Source: Atopsyche davidsoni
Taxonomy: Eukaryota > Arthropoda > Insecta > Trichoptera > Hydrobiosidae
Length of the DNA: 64,000 nt
Reading direction: 5' to 3'
NCBI GenBank assembly: GCA_022113835.1
Contig: JAILWY010000022.1
Span: 2,294,001 to 2,358,000, forward strand
Under the pieces are notes generated by a model. That model had not been told where the DNA came from. It searched no databases and saw only the letters and a program-made list of their open reading frames with translations. Positions 21,250 to 32,852 of this stretch are shown piece after piece (positions within the stretch are counted from its first letter, which is position 1; every line of letters starts with the position of its first letter). A program made the translations under genes and the position numbers.

Positions 21250-21413
21250 AACTGATAAATATTTATGTACTTTTACAATCCAATATTGATTTTAAATTTT
21301 ATTCTTACAAATTCATGTTTGTCAACGGCTCGTAATTGCAAACTTGTTGGAATGTCAATACACAAAAGTAGACCTAGTGATAAAATAGTATTAACTACTT
21401 TGAAGAGCTCCAT
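20431..21413 (-). CDS. intact secreted DUF1091-like protein, 186 aa (copy 12)
   Basis: The exons, in transcript order, are 21309-21413, 20925-21077, 20675-20821 and 20431-20586, all phase 0. The signal peptide is MELFKVVNTILSLGLLLC. Exon 2 (residues 36-86) carries the sequons NYT, NGT and NVT and lacks the first NFT. Exon 3 contains FHWSKDKYTWL, RLCDTQ and DDSCHVTK. The usual ...KP-stop end has changed: the TAG is read as CAA and translation runs three codons further to TAA, as in the copies at 28.8, 37.5 and 61.2 kb. Intron 1 (231 nt) holds an (AT)n tract. A TATA-like TATGTATA (21466-21473) lies upstream. Confidence 0.85.
21191..21245. repeat. (AT)n microsatellite in intron 1
   Basis: An alternating AT run following cataaagtc, the same relative position as the AT runs at 27289-27330 and 33624-33650. 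Confidence 0.95.
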
Positions 21414-21438
21414 CAGGACGACTTGCTTTAAGCTCGTG

Positions 21439-21473
21439 AAGTGAGGAGTCTACTGTGAATTCTAGTATACATA
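21439..21473 (-). promoter_or_regulatory. putative core promoter of copy 12
   Basis: On the minus strand, TATGTATA is followed about 27 bp later by TCACTT, an initiator-like element, and then about 26 bp of leader before the ATG at 21413. The arrangement is shared with the intact copies at 27.5, 47.1, 56.2 and 62.1 kb. Confidence 0.45.
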
Positions 21474-22097
21474 CAATTTTATCTTAATCATCATCATTTT
21501 TCAAATACATCCTCGCACAGTTTAATGGGTTAAATAACAATAATGTCATATAATTATGTACCTACAGATTTCATCAAATATTAGCGATTTTACTGTGTTA
21601 TAATATGTTTATAAAAATATTGGGCCAACAATGCTATCAATGAGGAAAAAAATATCTAAATAATATTTTTTCTAAAAACAATATTTTAAATATTGATGCT
21701 CCCTTAAAACTAGAACTGCTCATTAAAATTTTCTGCAAAACAGTAAAACGCACTTCAATCAGAATTACAAAATACGTATACAACAAATAAATTATTTCAT
21801 GTTGATAAACGTTTGTTAAGCAACGATGAAAGGCTTATAGTTTATTATGTTAAAAAAAACATTACAGCCTCATTGGAGTATATATTTGCTATGTTTAATA
21901 TGAATCAAATAAAATTAATTAATTTAGGACTTATCGGATGACACCTTATAAAATGAAACAACAATTAAAAATTATGAAAAAATATATTTAAGTGTCGAAA
22001 GAATCACTCGTAGTATCAGAATGATTGATTACACATGAAAGCTTAATTTATATTATATAAATCGATTAATTTTATTTTTATATATAGATATATTTCA

Positions 22098-22380
22098 ATA
22101 TGAACACTTCCATCTGGGACCAGTTTTATTAGTTTGTTTGTACTTTCGACCTCCAGCTACTGTAGCAAATTCCACATCCATGTTGAGTTTCTTCTTCCAA
22201 TATCCCTTTTCTGTAGACTCTTGATCTTTTCTGTATTACTATTATTTGGTATTTCAGTTAATTGTCTAGGGAAAGTATTAATTTCCAATGCCTACTTGTC
22301 CCTAGATTTTTCCTTGAATAATCTACTACTTTTATATGTATTTATATAAAAACCTTGCAAACGAGATGAGGATAAATTAT
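22098..22380 (-). repeat. conserved block, copy 2 of 6
   Basis: The same block as at 18783-19075, with an internal indel that breaks the open stretch. Spacer modules lie between 21474 and 22097 and between 22381 and 22806; no gene is seen there. Confidence 0.7.
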
Positions 22381-22806
22381 ATCTGTATTAAGATAATGTA
22401 TCTTTAAATATACATTTAATTCTATCTGAAAATTTGAATTTTCCATTAAAATTTAACGCAAAGATATAAACGCAATTTTTTATATTTATTTAAGCATTTA
22501 TCAACACAAAAAGATGTTTAAAAAGTGTGTACAACAAATATACCCTCCATAATGCCTGTTTACATAGCTAATGTTTACATCATTAGCTAATGTAGTGGGC
22601 TTAAATATGTTTAAAAATTATAAGCAAACAATACCATCAATTAGGAAAAAAATATTAATAGTTATTTTATTAATTAAATATTTTAATATGAATGCCCTAT
22701 TAAAATTAAACCTTTACCAACATACCAAACCAAACATGTGTGCAGAAAATTTGTTTAATTACAATGGATTCAGATACGATCTATTTTTGTTAATGTAAAA
22801 ACTTTT

Positions 22807-23660
22807 CTATGGTTTAGATAGAAGGAAGACATATTCTATTGCCACAAGATTACCTTTTGTCTTCACTAAATTGAATTTTGTTTTGTATTTTCCATAGAAA
22901 AATTCTTTGTCCCTTATTTCATCACTGATCACAAGTTTTCCGGATTTCAATCCCTACAACAAATGAAAATTACGTTTTGTTACTTTGTCAGGAAAACTGA
23001 TATGTGTGTTGTATTTTTTTAGTTTTTGAGAAAAACATATTATGTTTTTTGTGTTTGTTCTCACCTTCATGACATGGCATGAATCGTCTAATCTCACAAA
23101 GTGTTTCATATATTCAATGGTATCTTTTGGGGTGTCACATAAGCGCATGGGTTTCAGGTTAAACAACAAGATGAATCCGTCTTTAGACCTGCGAAACACC
23201 TTTGAAAAATACTGAAACAACAATTCAAAACAGGCTTGCTAGTTAATTTTAGTTCTTAAAAAAAATTTGCCGGTTAAATAATCTTACAAATGCCATAATA
23301 ATAAATTATCTACCGATGCTTCTCCAGCGTCCTCCAGAACTGTGACGTTTCCTTCAATTGAATAAGTGCCATTATTATCCACAAAAATCAAGTCTGTTTT
23401 AGTGTAATTTTTCCGCATTGTGCCTTTTATCACTTTTGCACTTTCTATAGTAAATTTAATTGGACCCTGAACAAAATTTACACTGTTTAATATATATTCT
23501 ATGCAAAACATAATACAGAGCGGTAGAAGTTAAATTATTGCATATAATAATAATCAATCAAATATTCATACATAAAGTCGGAATTGATAATTTGTCGGAA
23601 TGTCGATACACAAAAGTGGACGTAGAAATAAAATAGTATTGAATAATTTGCAGAGATCTT
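22807..23660 (-). pseudogene. copy 13: exons 2-4 intact, signal-peptide exon broken
   Basis: Exon 2 23314-23466, exon 3 23065-23211 and exon 4 22807-22953 are all full length and open, with NYT, NGT and NVT sequons, RLCDTPKD and DDSCHVMK. Exon 1 is not usable: a deletion has joined the middle of intron 1 (cataaagtc) to the interior of exon 1 (ggaattgataatttg), removing the donor site, and the start codon reads AAG. Without a new first exon the product cannot be secreted. Confidence 0.8.
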
Positions 23661-24053
23661 TCAGGATGACTTGGTATAAGCTCGTGGTGTGAGTAATCTA
23701 CTGTGAATTGTAGTATAAATACAATTTTATCTAATTCATAATCATTTTTCAAATGAATCCTCGCACAGTTTTATGGGTTTAATAACAATAATGTCATATA
23801 ATTATGTACCTACAGATTTCATCAAGCATTAGCGATTTTACTGTGTTATAATATGTTTATAAAAGTTCTGGGCCAACAATGTTTAAATGAGGAAATAAAT
23901 TTCAAAAAAATGTTTTTTGAAAAATACATCATTTTGATATCGATGCTCCCTTAAAACTAGAACTGCTTACTTAATTTACTGCAAAAGAGTAAAACGCACT
24001 TCAAACAGAACATTTAGATTTATATACATACTCGCACAATTATCATGGTTATA

Positions 24054-24663
24054 TTAGTAGTATGCAATAATTTTAAGGATTTTCTAAGAGATAGCGTTAC
24101 TAGTATTGAATCGCATCAGGCTTTACTTTATTAAACTTCATTGTGAAGCTTTATTGTTGCGCTTTATTTTTCAGTATATGTCATATCGCTGAAGAGTATA
24201 CAATATTTTTTTTTGATCTATTAATATGTCAAGTTTTTAACGTCACTTGCGGGAAGCTTTAATTATCTGTTTTAATTGGAAGAAAAAACCAGCTGAAAGT
24301 CACCGATTGCTGTGTGAAGTTTATGGTGAACATGCTCCATCGCAAAAAACGTGTGAGAACTGGTTTTGACGCTTTAACAATGGTGATTTCGATGTGGATG
24401 ACAATGAACGTTGAGGCCAACCCAAAAAAATCGAAGATGAGGAATTATAAAAGACAAAGCATATCAAAAATTGGCTTGATTCTTTCTTGGCTTCAAAAGA
24501 CGTACAGGTCTTTTGGGATGGAATCCATAATTTTCCCGAAAGATAGGAAAAAGTAGTGGCCAACGATGGACAATACTTTGAATAAAATATATATAGTACC
24601 AATTTTTTTATAATAAAGCTCCAATTTCACGAAAAAATCCTTAAAATAAATGCTGTATAATAG
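24054..24663 (+). mobile_element. mariner-like transposon, internally deleted and mutated
   Basis: Imperfect terminal inverted repeats of about 30 bp (24054-24083 and 24634-24663, sharing ttttaaggatttt) bound a remnant of a mariner transposase. One frame reads NWKKKPAESHRLLCEVYGEH, then APSQKTCENWF, NNGDFDVDDNER and GQPKKIEDEEL, then jumps to WDGIHNFPER and VVANDGQYFE. This joins the N-terminal DNA-binding part to the last 30 or so residues, with the DDD catalytic region lost. Three in-frame stops are present. It sits in array spacer. Confidence 0.85.
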
Positions 24664-25476
24664 CCACTGCCATAACTGCCAATATAATATTAATCTTACA
24701 TGATTGCCTACCTTCAGATTTTTACCAATCATTAGCAATTGAACTGAGTTTATATATGTTTAAGAAAAAAATAGGGCCAACATCATTGTAATGAGGAAAT
24801 AATTATCAAAATAATATTTTTCCTTAAGTGAATCATTTCAATATGGATGCTCCCTTAAAACTTGAACTTTCCATTAAAATTTATTGCAAAGAATGAAACG
24901 CTCTTTTTTATAAATATTTAAGGATTTTGAACACAACAAGAATTTTAAAAAAATGTGTACATTGAATAATATTTTTAACTGTGGAATCTGATGAGATCTC
25001 CATTTGTGTATATATTATGATTTATTGATATTTTATATGAACAATATACCCTCCCCATAGCCTGCAAATCTATTATTAATAAATCAATAATTAAGAATAA
25101 AAACTAATATCATAAAACTATTTACTTATTGAGTTTATCAATCATTAGCCTTTGCTGTGTTTCAATATTTATTTTAAAAAATCTGAACCAACAATGATAT
25201 TAATGAGGAAAAAAATATCAATATAAGAAATATGTTTTACCTAAAATGAATCATTTTAATATGGATGCTCCCCTAAAAGTAGAACATTTTATTAAAATTC
25301 ACAGCAAAAGAGTGAAACGCACTATTTTAAAGTTATGAAAGCATTTATCAACACAAAAAGAATAACAAAACATGTGTGCAGCAATTTTTTTTTTTTATGG
25401 TAGTTTCTGATACAATCTTCATTTGCAAATGTAAAAAATATCTCCTCCCCTCTTTCATTTTATATTTACAAGTTGT
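24664..25476. other. array spacer without a gene
   Basis: AT-rich modules common to the array, including two rounds of the (a/t)gaggaaaaaaatatcaa and gatgctcccttaaaac motifs and the C-rich tract at about 25442-25453. Nothing coding is supported. Confidence 0.6.
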
Positions 25477-26126
25477 TTAGATTATCTGCCGTTTAGTTAT
25501 CAGGATGACGAATTCTAATGCCAAAAGGTTGCCTTTGTTCGTCACTAAATAGAACCTTACTTTTTATTTTCCATAGAAAAATTCTTTGTCCCAAAAATCA
25601 TCGTCGATGACAAGTTTTCCGTATTTATATCCCTACAACAATTAAAAAATACGTTTAATTATTTTGTCTCTACTTTTTTGTTGTTGTTGAAAAAACTTGA
25701 TAAGTTTTCTGTGTTTGTTCTCACCTTCATGACATGGCAAGTCTCGTCTAATGTCACAAATTGATTAAAATATCCAATGTGCTCTTTCGGGGTGTTGCAT
25801 AAGAGAATGGGTCTCTGGTTCACCAACTTGAGGTACTTGTCTTTAGTCCAGCGAAGCACCTTCGAACCAAACTGAAAATAACAAATCAAAACACGCTTGC
25901 TAGGTACTTCAGTTCTTCCGAAAATTTTGCCTGTTAAATAAACTTACAAAAAACAAAATAATGAATTATCTACCGATACAACTCCAGCGTCCTCCAGAAC
26001 AGTGACGTTTCCTTCGATGGTGTAAATCCCATTATTTTCCGAAAAGATCAAGTCAGTTTTAGTGTAATTTTTACGCATTGTGCCTCTTATCACTTTTGCT
26101 CTTTCTATGGTGAAATTATATGCACC
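25477..26126 (-). pseudogene. copy 14: no exon 1, nonsense codon in exon 4
   Basis: Exon 2 25974-26126, exon 3 25725-25871 and exon 4 25477-25632 keep their lengths, and exons 2-3 are open (RLCD has become LLCN). In exon 4 the tyrosine codon of the GKYK motif is TAA. Upstream, intron 1 and exon 1 are replaced at about 26150 by the deleted exon 2 fragment described at 18.1 kb. Confidence 0.8.
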
Positions 26127-26149
26127 CTAAACAAAATTTACAAATTCCA

Positions 26150-26569
26150 AAGTAATTGATTCCAACGATACAACTCCAGCGTCAATTTTAGTGTAATTTT
26201 AACGCATTTTTTTTTAACATTGTTATTTTATCGGAAAACTATACCCGCCCTATAGCCTGATTACAAAACTAATGCTTACATAATTACTGTGCTTAAATAT
26301 GAGGGAAAAAAAATTATTTTTTTAATTAATTATTTTAATATGAATGGCCCCTAAAAACATAACTTTCAATTAAAATTTACAGAAAAAAAGTGAAACGCAC
26401 TATTTTATATTAATCAAAGCATTTATCAACACAAAAAGAATAACAAAACATGTGTGCAGCAAAATTATTTTTTTAAGTTGATTCTTTATGAAATTATTTA
26501 TGAAAAATATCACCCCCTCCTTCCCAAAAGCCCAAAAATTTTTATATAAATATAAGTAGTTTAGCTTTT
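26150..26569 (-). pseudogene. exon 2 remnant with internal deletion, then spacer
   Basis: An exon 2 remnant with the shared actccagcgtcaatttt join lies at about 26150-26205. The remainder is spacer and the 3' region of the next gene, including a C-rich tract at 26510-26524. Confidence 0.6.
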
Positions 26570-27286
26570 CTATGGTTTAGATAGCACGACGAAGTATTCT
26601 ATTGCCACAAGGTTGCCTTTGTTCGTCACTAAATAGAATCTCATTTTGAATTTTCCATAGAAAAATTCTTTGCCCCATATATCAGTTGTGATCTCAAGTT
26701 TTCCGGACTTAAATCCCTAAAATAAATGAAAATTACGTTTAGTTACTATGTCAGTTACTAAAATGTGTGTTGTTTGATATTTTTTCTGTGTTTGTACTCA
26801 CCTTCATGACATGGCAAGAATCGTCAATTGTCAAAAAATGTCTCATAAATTCAATGTTCTGTTTCTGGGTGTCGCAAACGCGTATGGGTATTTGGCTTAT
26901 CAACTTGATGTACTTGCCATTAGACCAGAGAAACATCTTCGAAACAAACTAAAAATAACAAATCAGAATTAGCTTGCTAGTAAATTTTAGATCTTCAAAT
27001 ACCAAAATAGTTAATTATCTACCGAAGGTACTCCAGCGTCCTCCAGAACAGTGACATTTCCTTCAACGGAGTAAGAGCCATTCTTATCCAAAAAAATCAA
27101 TTCAGTTTTACTGAAATTTTTCCGCATTGTTCCTTTTATCACTTTTACACTTTCTATAGTTAATTTAATTGGACCCTGAACAAAATTTGAACCGTTTAAT
27201 ATATATTCCATATAAAACATAATACAGTGCGGTAGAATTTCAATCAATGCATATAATAATAATCTATCAAACATTCATACATAAAG

Positions 27287-27337
<51 letters not shown>

Positions 27338-27489
27338 TTAATTTACTTATACAACCTAATGTAGATTTTAAAATATATTCTTACATATTCATGGTTGTTA
27401 ATGCCTCGGAATTGTAAACTTGTCGGAATGTCGATACACAAAAGTAGACCTAGTAATAAAATAGTATTGACAACTTTGAAGAGCTCCAT
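26570..27489 (-). CDS. intact secreted DUF1091-like protein, 183 aa (copy 15)
   Basis: The exons, in transcript order, are 27385-27489, 27023-27175, 26802-26948 and 26570-26716; introns are 209, 74 and 85 nt, and the last two acceptors are TAG. The signal peptide is MELFKVVNTILLLGLLLC. Exon 2 has sequons NFS, NGS and NVT and the variant SYSVEGNVTVLEDAG. Exon 3 reads FLWSNGKYIKL, RVCDTQKQ, DDSCHVMK. Exon 4 has WGKEFFYGKFKMRF and ends ...LLSKP-type before TAG. All frames are continuous from start to stop. It belongs to a subgroup with SQ(I/T)PIRVCDTQK, also seen in the pseudogene at 33 kb. Confidence 0.87.
27289..27330. repeat. (AT)n microsatellite in intron 1 of copy 15
   Basis: An AT run after cataaagtc, homologous in position to the run at 21191-21245. 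Confidence 0.95.
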
Positions 27490-27514
27490 CAGGACGACTT
27501 GCTATAGGCTCACG

Positions 27515-27549
27515 AAGTGAGGAGTCTACTGTGAATTCTAGTATAAATA
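27515..27549 (-). promoter_or_regulatory. putative core promoter of copy 15
   Basis: TATTTATA (27542-27549) and an initiator-like TCACTT (27515-27520) on the minus strand, with a leader of about 27 nt before the ATG. The spacing of about 30 bp from TATA to initiator is what arthropod core promoters use. Confidence 0.5.
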
Positions 27550-28815
27550 CAATTTTACCTTAATCATAATCATAATCATTTTTCAAAGGAATCCTCGCAC
27601 AGTTTTATGGGATAAATAAAAATAATGTCATATAATTATGTAACTACAGATTTCATCAACCATTAACGATTTTACTACGTAATAATACGTTTATAAAAAT
27701 ATTGGGCCAACAATGCTTTTTTCTAAAATATATCGATGCTCCCTTGAAACTAGAAACTGCACATAAAAATTTAATGCAAAAGAGTAAAACGTAATTCACA
27801 CAGATTTACAAAATACGTTTACCTCAAATGAATTATTTCATGTTGATTAACGTTTGTTGAGTAACGATGATAAGCTTATAGTTTTAATTTAAAATATAAA
27901 CTTTTACAGTTTCATTTGTGAATAAGAGAGCCTCATAATTTGTGTAACTTATTTATTATAAATCAATTATAAAAAAACATGGGACTAATCGAATGAGATA
28001 CCGTATTAAAAGAAACAACATATAAAAATTAAGAATGTATATATTATTAAAAATAGAAATGTGAAGGTTTTTATTTGTGTATTTAAAATTAATTTATAAA
28101 CATACTCACATAATTTTCATGGTGAAATAACATTAATCTTATATATAATCTTAAAACCTTCCTACAGATTTAACCCATCATTAGCAATTGAGAATTTAAG
28201 AAAAAAACAAGGCCTACATTAGTAATAATGAGGAAATAATTATCAAAAGAGTATTTTTCCTTAAGTGATTCATTTTAATATTGATGCTCCCTTAAAACTT
28301 GAACTTTCCATTAAATATTAATGCATAGAATGAAACGCACTTATTTATATATATTTAAGGATTAATCAACACAAAAAGAATTTTAAAATATATTTTAAAC
28401 TGTGGATCTGATAGGATTTGCATTTGTGATATTGTTTATTGATATTTTATTTGAACAATATAGCCTCCCCATAGCCTGCAAAATCTTTTTTAAATGAATC
28501 AGTCATTTAGAAATAAAATTAATGTCTTATAATGGTGTGTGTCAATGTATAAAAAAAATATTGAACCAACAATGATATTAATGAGGAAAAAATATATCAT
28601 CATAAAAAATATGTTTAAAATGAATCATATTAATACAGATTGTAGCATTTATCAACACAAAAAGAATAACAAAACATTTGTGCAGTTAATTTATTTTTTT
28701 ACTGTGAATTCAGATATGATCTTCGTTTGTAAATGTACGTTAAATCTTGTTATTAAAAATATCACACCCCCCACCCCCATAGCACAAAAAAATTATTTTT
28801 ATATATTTAAGTAGT
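27550..28815. other. array spacer without a gene
   Basis: Repeated spacer modules and homopolymer-rich AT sequence, with the C-rich tract at 28766-28778 belonging to the next copy. The plus-strand open frame at 28539-28814 has no family features and overlaps this repeat-derived sequence. Confidence 0.6.
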
Positions 28816-29310
28816 TTAATTTTTTTTTCGTTTTGACATCAGGATGACGTATTCTATTGCCGCAATGTTGCCTTTGTTCGTCATTATAAAGAATTTCATT
28901 TTGTATTTTCCATAGAAAAATTCTTTGTCCCATAAATCATCAGTGATGACAAGTTTTCCGGATTTAAATCCCTACAACATATGAAAATTACGTTTTGTTA
29001 CTTTTTAAGCCAAACTGATATGTGTGTTGTTGTATATTTTTCCTTGTTGAGAAAACTTGTGGTGTTTTCTGTGTTTGTTTCTCACCTTCATGACATGAAG
29101 TCTCGTCAATTATCATAAAATGTCTCAAAAATTCAATGTTCACTTTCTGGGTGTCGCATAAGCGTAAGGGCGTAAAATCATGCATTAATGGGTTAATGCA
29201 TTACCCACCGATTCAACTCCAGCGTCCGTTTTAGTGTAATTTTTGCTCATTGTGCCTTTTACAATTTTTGCACTTTCTATACATAATTTAAATGGACCCT
29301 GAACAAAATT
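28816..29310 (-). pseudogene. copy 16: exon 4 intact, exon 3 truncated and fused to a deleted exon 2
   Basis: Exon 4 (28816-28971) is open with the extended stop. Exon 3 starts at its donor end (about 29090) but stops at about 29171, right after the LRLCDTQ segment, where the sequence changes to aaaatcatgcattaatgg. A deleted exon 2 remnant (29205-29310) follows. About half of exon 3, intron 2 and exon 1 are lost. The same aaaatcatgca(t/c)tta.tgggtta sequence borders the remnant at 18.1 kb. Confidence 0.8.
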
Positions 29311-29573
29311 TAAACTGTTTATTATATATTCCATACAAAGCATAATTCAGTTCTGTAGAAATAAAATAAATGTCTTATAATTATCTACTTAGTGAATTTA
29401 TCAATCATTAGCCATTTATGTGTGTTACAATATTTTTTAAAAAATATTGAGCCGGTAATGATATTAGTAAGGAAAAAAATTTCGATATAAAATATATCTA
29501 TTCTAATGTGAATCATTTTAATAAAGATGCTCTCTTTACTAATAGAGCTCTTTAATAAAATTTACAGCAAAAG

Positions 29574-29610
29574 ACTTGTGAGGGATACGATGTTCGTATC
29601 CCTCACAAGT
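29574..29610. repeat. perfect 17-bp inverted repeat with 3-nt loop
   Basis: ACTTGTGAGGGATACGA, loop TGT, then its exact reverse complement. It sits next to cacgatgatatttttctga, the 3' part of the SINE-like repeat. A half-site (gtgagggatacgatgttcg) is kept at about 38833, 49273 and 58390. It looks like a rearranged SINE head. Confidence 0.85.
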
Positions 29611-30136
29611 CACGATGATATTTTTCTGACAGTTTCTTTAATCATTTGTCAATTTAATATCGATGCTCCATTAAAACTAGAATTTCTCATTTAAGTTTAC
29701 TGCAAAAGAGTGAAACGCACTTTTTTATAATTATTGGAGTATTAATCAACACAAACAAAATAACAAAAGACGTATACAAAAAATGAATGATTTCATGTTG
29801 ATTAACGTTTGTTAAGTAACGATAATAGGCTTATAGTTTATTATGTAAAAAAAAAATTACAGTCTCATTTGATATATATATATATATATATGTATATGTG
29901 TGTGTGTGTTATTTTTAATATATATCAAATTATAATAAATTAATAAGGGACTTATGAAAAGAAACAACAATTGAAAATTATGAATTAATATATTTAAGTG
30001 TCGAAAGAAATAGTATCACAATAATTGATTTCACATCAACGCGTATATTATATTATATAAACCGTTTAATTTTAAATATTTAGATAAATTTGTTTTTTGA
30101 ACACTTCCCTCTTGCTTTATAAATATTTAGTTATAT
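29611..30136. other. SINE tail fragment and spacer
   Basis: The first about 45 bp match the tail of the SINE-like repeat (gagtttctttaatcatt type). The rest is spacer with a short TA/TG microsatellite at about 29873-29910. No gene is seen. Confidence 0.55.
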
Positions 30137-30428
30137 TTCAATATGAACACTTCCATCTTGGGCCGGTTTTATTAGTTTGTTTGTACTTCCGACTTCCAGC
30201 CACTGTAGCAAATTCCACATCCATGTTGAGTTTCTTCTTCCAATGTCTTTTTTCTGAACAATCAACTCCAATTTTTTGGTATTTTAGTTGAGGGAAGTCT
30301 TGGGAAAGTATTTGATGTTTTTACTTCCAATGCCTCCTTGTCCTTAGATTTTTCCTTGAATAATCCACTGCTTCCATATGTACTTATATAAAAACCTTGC
30401 ATACGAGATGAGGTTAATTTATATCTAA
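30137..30428 (-). repeat. conserved block, copy 3 of 6
   Basis: The best-kept copy of the block: on the minus strand it is open through VDCSEKRHWKKKLNMDVEF, ATVAGSRKYKQ and TNKTGPRWKC. It is interrupted immediately to the right by a Helitron. No start codon, splice context or family assignment could be established. Confidence 0.7.
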
Positions 30429-30429
30429 A

Positions 30430-32113
30430 CTAGCGGATACCCGGCGCGTTCTACTGCGCTAAATAAAGAAATAGGATACTTTTTTTATTTGTTCGAAAAA
30501 AAAAAAAAAGGAAATTTTGTTTATTTATAAACTTTGTATCTTAATGCTAGCGGATATATTGAGTTTTTTCGGTAGGTGTGTGAACATAAAGTCTTTTCGG
30601 CGTTCCAACTCTAAACGCAACATAACAGGAATTTTGCGAAAAACAGGAATATTCTATGTTCAAACCAGCAATACTTGTTGATAGTTATCACAACAGCACA
30701 ATTTAGGTGGATCTAAGTTGCGAATGAGCATCTATGGTAAACCAACTTTTAAATTTAAGATGTGTGGTGGCATTCCAGATGGTTCCAAAGAGTTAAAAAT
30801 CTCAATTGGATAGTTGACTCTATTTTGGAACTTCATTATGCAGCAATGTTTTTGCAAAATTATTGTAGATGTGCTCCTCGTTCTTCGACATTTTTTGAAC
30901 AGTTGGATATCATTTGTGAATACTGAAACCAAGAATTCAGCAGACAGCTTCATTACTGTTAACATATTTGCATATGTACTTGTCAATATCAATATCAACG
31001 TTTCTTTCTTTAATGGTGGTTGTAAATCCTCCATCTTCTGGCTTTCGTCGCTGTATTTCGGATATCCATCCTTACCAGTTTAAGTTTCATTAATCAAATC
31101 GCGTGGATATCTTTTCGTGCATTTGCCGTCTTTCATGCAAGGCGAGTTCATATTCAATGCTCCGCATGGGCCGTGAATAATGTTCTTGCAGACAACGTCT
31201 TCTTGTAGATTCGGTAGTTCAGCAGATATAAATAACACTATCAATTAGAATATGAGTGTGCGGTAATCTCCGTTTTTGCTTTAATCGCCTGTATGCCTAC
31301 GTCAAAGCATCCTGAGAATACTCATGCATATGCAATATTGCAATTACATCGCGCGAATGAATATAATCTTCGATACACAATTTCTATTGGTTAAAACGAA
31401 TGTACAGAAGCCGCTCGCTTTCAATTTTGGCGTACATGTCAACACAAAACTGATGAAATACTTCACGGCGTTTAAAAATGTGATTGGATTGTTAGGCTCT
31501 TATCATAATGCGATATGCATAATAATCCATAGATGAAACTTGTAATATGAATATTTTTGTTTAATATTTTTTTCCCCATATAAAAACAGACAAACTCACT
31601 ATGATAAAACTCTCTGTTGTGAATGACAGAAAGTGATTTTGTTTTATGCGCGATCTTCACAATGTTGTTTTTTCAAATTGTTTGCGAGGAACGATGTCCA
31701 CTTTACAGATGTTGAAAATTTTTGATGGAAAATATCGAAAATCAACCTAATTCTGTTCCGTAAGTTCGGCAGCCTGTAACGGCAATATTTCATACTTCAT
31801 ACTAATATTTACAAACATCAATATCAGTATTTCTCGACTGGCAGCCATGCAGGCTCCCAGCTTCATGACATTTTCGCGTATATGCATTACGCGAAAATGT
31901 CAGTTCCTTTTATGAATTGGAAACTTTTGTATGGGATTTTTCTTAATTGAATAAACCAAATTTTATAATCAATTTTTATAGTTTTAGTGGTCTAAATTAC
32001 TCTCGGTATTTTTGGCTATCTAATGAAACCGCTGTGGGGCTCATCGGTTGTACGGTTTCAAAGCCTATAGCGGACAAACAAACATTTTTAATGTTTTATA
32101 TATATATAGAAGA
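30430..32113 (-). mobile_element. Helitron remnant (rolling-circle transposon)
   Basis: On the minus strand it starts TCTTCTATATATATATAAAAC and ends CGCGCCGGGTATCCGCTAG, the TC...CTAG form of animal Helitrons, inserted between A (30429) and T (32114). Inside are pieces of Rep/helicase protein. One is a run with CLQEHYSRPMRSIEYELA-like text and EISTRFD-like text around 31090-31200. Another, around 30735-30830, is an open stretch NRVNYPIEIFNSLEPSGMPP that continues HILNLKVGLP and, after a stop, LIRNLDPPKLC, a conserved Helitron helicase C-terminal segment. The centre of the protein is deleted and frames are broken, so it is not autonomous. Confidence 0.8.
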
Positions 32114-32852
32114 TAGATAGATTATATATATAGATAGATTAAGATAGTGTATTTTTTTAATATAAAGTTTATTCTCCCTTAAAACTTGAATTTTCCCATA
32201 AAATTTAATGCAAAGAATTAAAAGAACTATTTTATATTTATTTAAGCATTTTTCAACACAAAACGATGTTTAAAAACTGTGTACAACAAATATTTTTTTT
32301 AACTGTAAAATCTGATAAGTTCTGTTTTTGTGTATATATTATTTATTTATTGTTATTTAATAGGAAAAATATACCCGCCCTATAGCCTGTTTACATAGCT
32401 AATGCTTATATAATTAGCTTATGAACTGTGCTTTAATATGAGGAAAAAAATAGAAATATAAATATATTTTATAAATTAAATATATTGATAAGAATGCCCC
32501 CTAAAATATAGCTTTTTATTAAAATTTACAGAAAATGAGTGAAACGCACTATTTTATAGTTTTTAAAGCATTTATCAACACAAGAAAAATTACAAAAAAT
32601 GTGTGCTGCAAATTAATTTTTTTACTGTGGATTCAGATACGATATATACTTGTAAATGTACGTAAGTGTGTTTTTATTTAAATTCTTTATTAAAAATATC
32701 ACACCCCTCCTCCCCCATAGCACAAAAAAAATATTTTTGTATATATAAGTAGTTTAGGTTTTCTATTAATAATTACATAACATGTGAGCAACAAATTTAT
32801 TTTTTTATTGGTGATTCAAATACGATCTATATTTGTAAGTGTAAAAACTTTT
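32114..32852. other. array spacer without a gene
   Basis: Spacer modules including gagtgaaacgcactatttta, tgtggattcagatacgat and two C-rich tracts. An extra partial round of spacer (about 32770-32845) suggests a small duplication before copy 17. Nothing coding. Confidence 0.6.
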
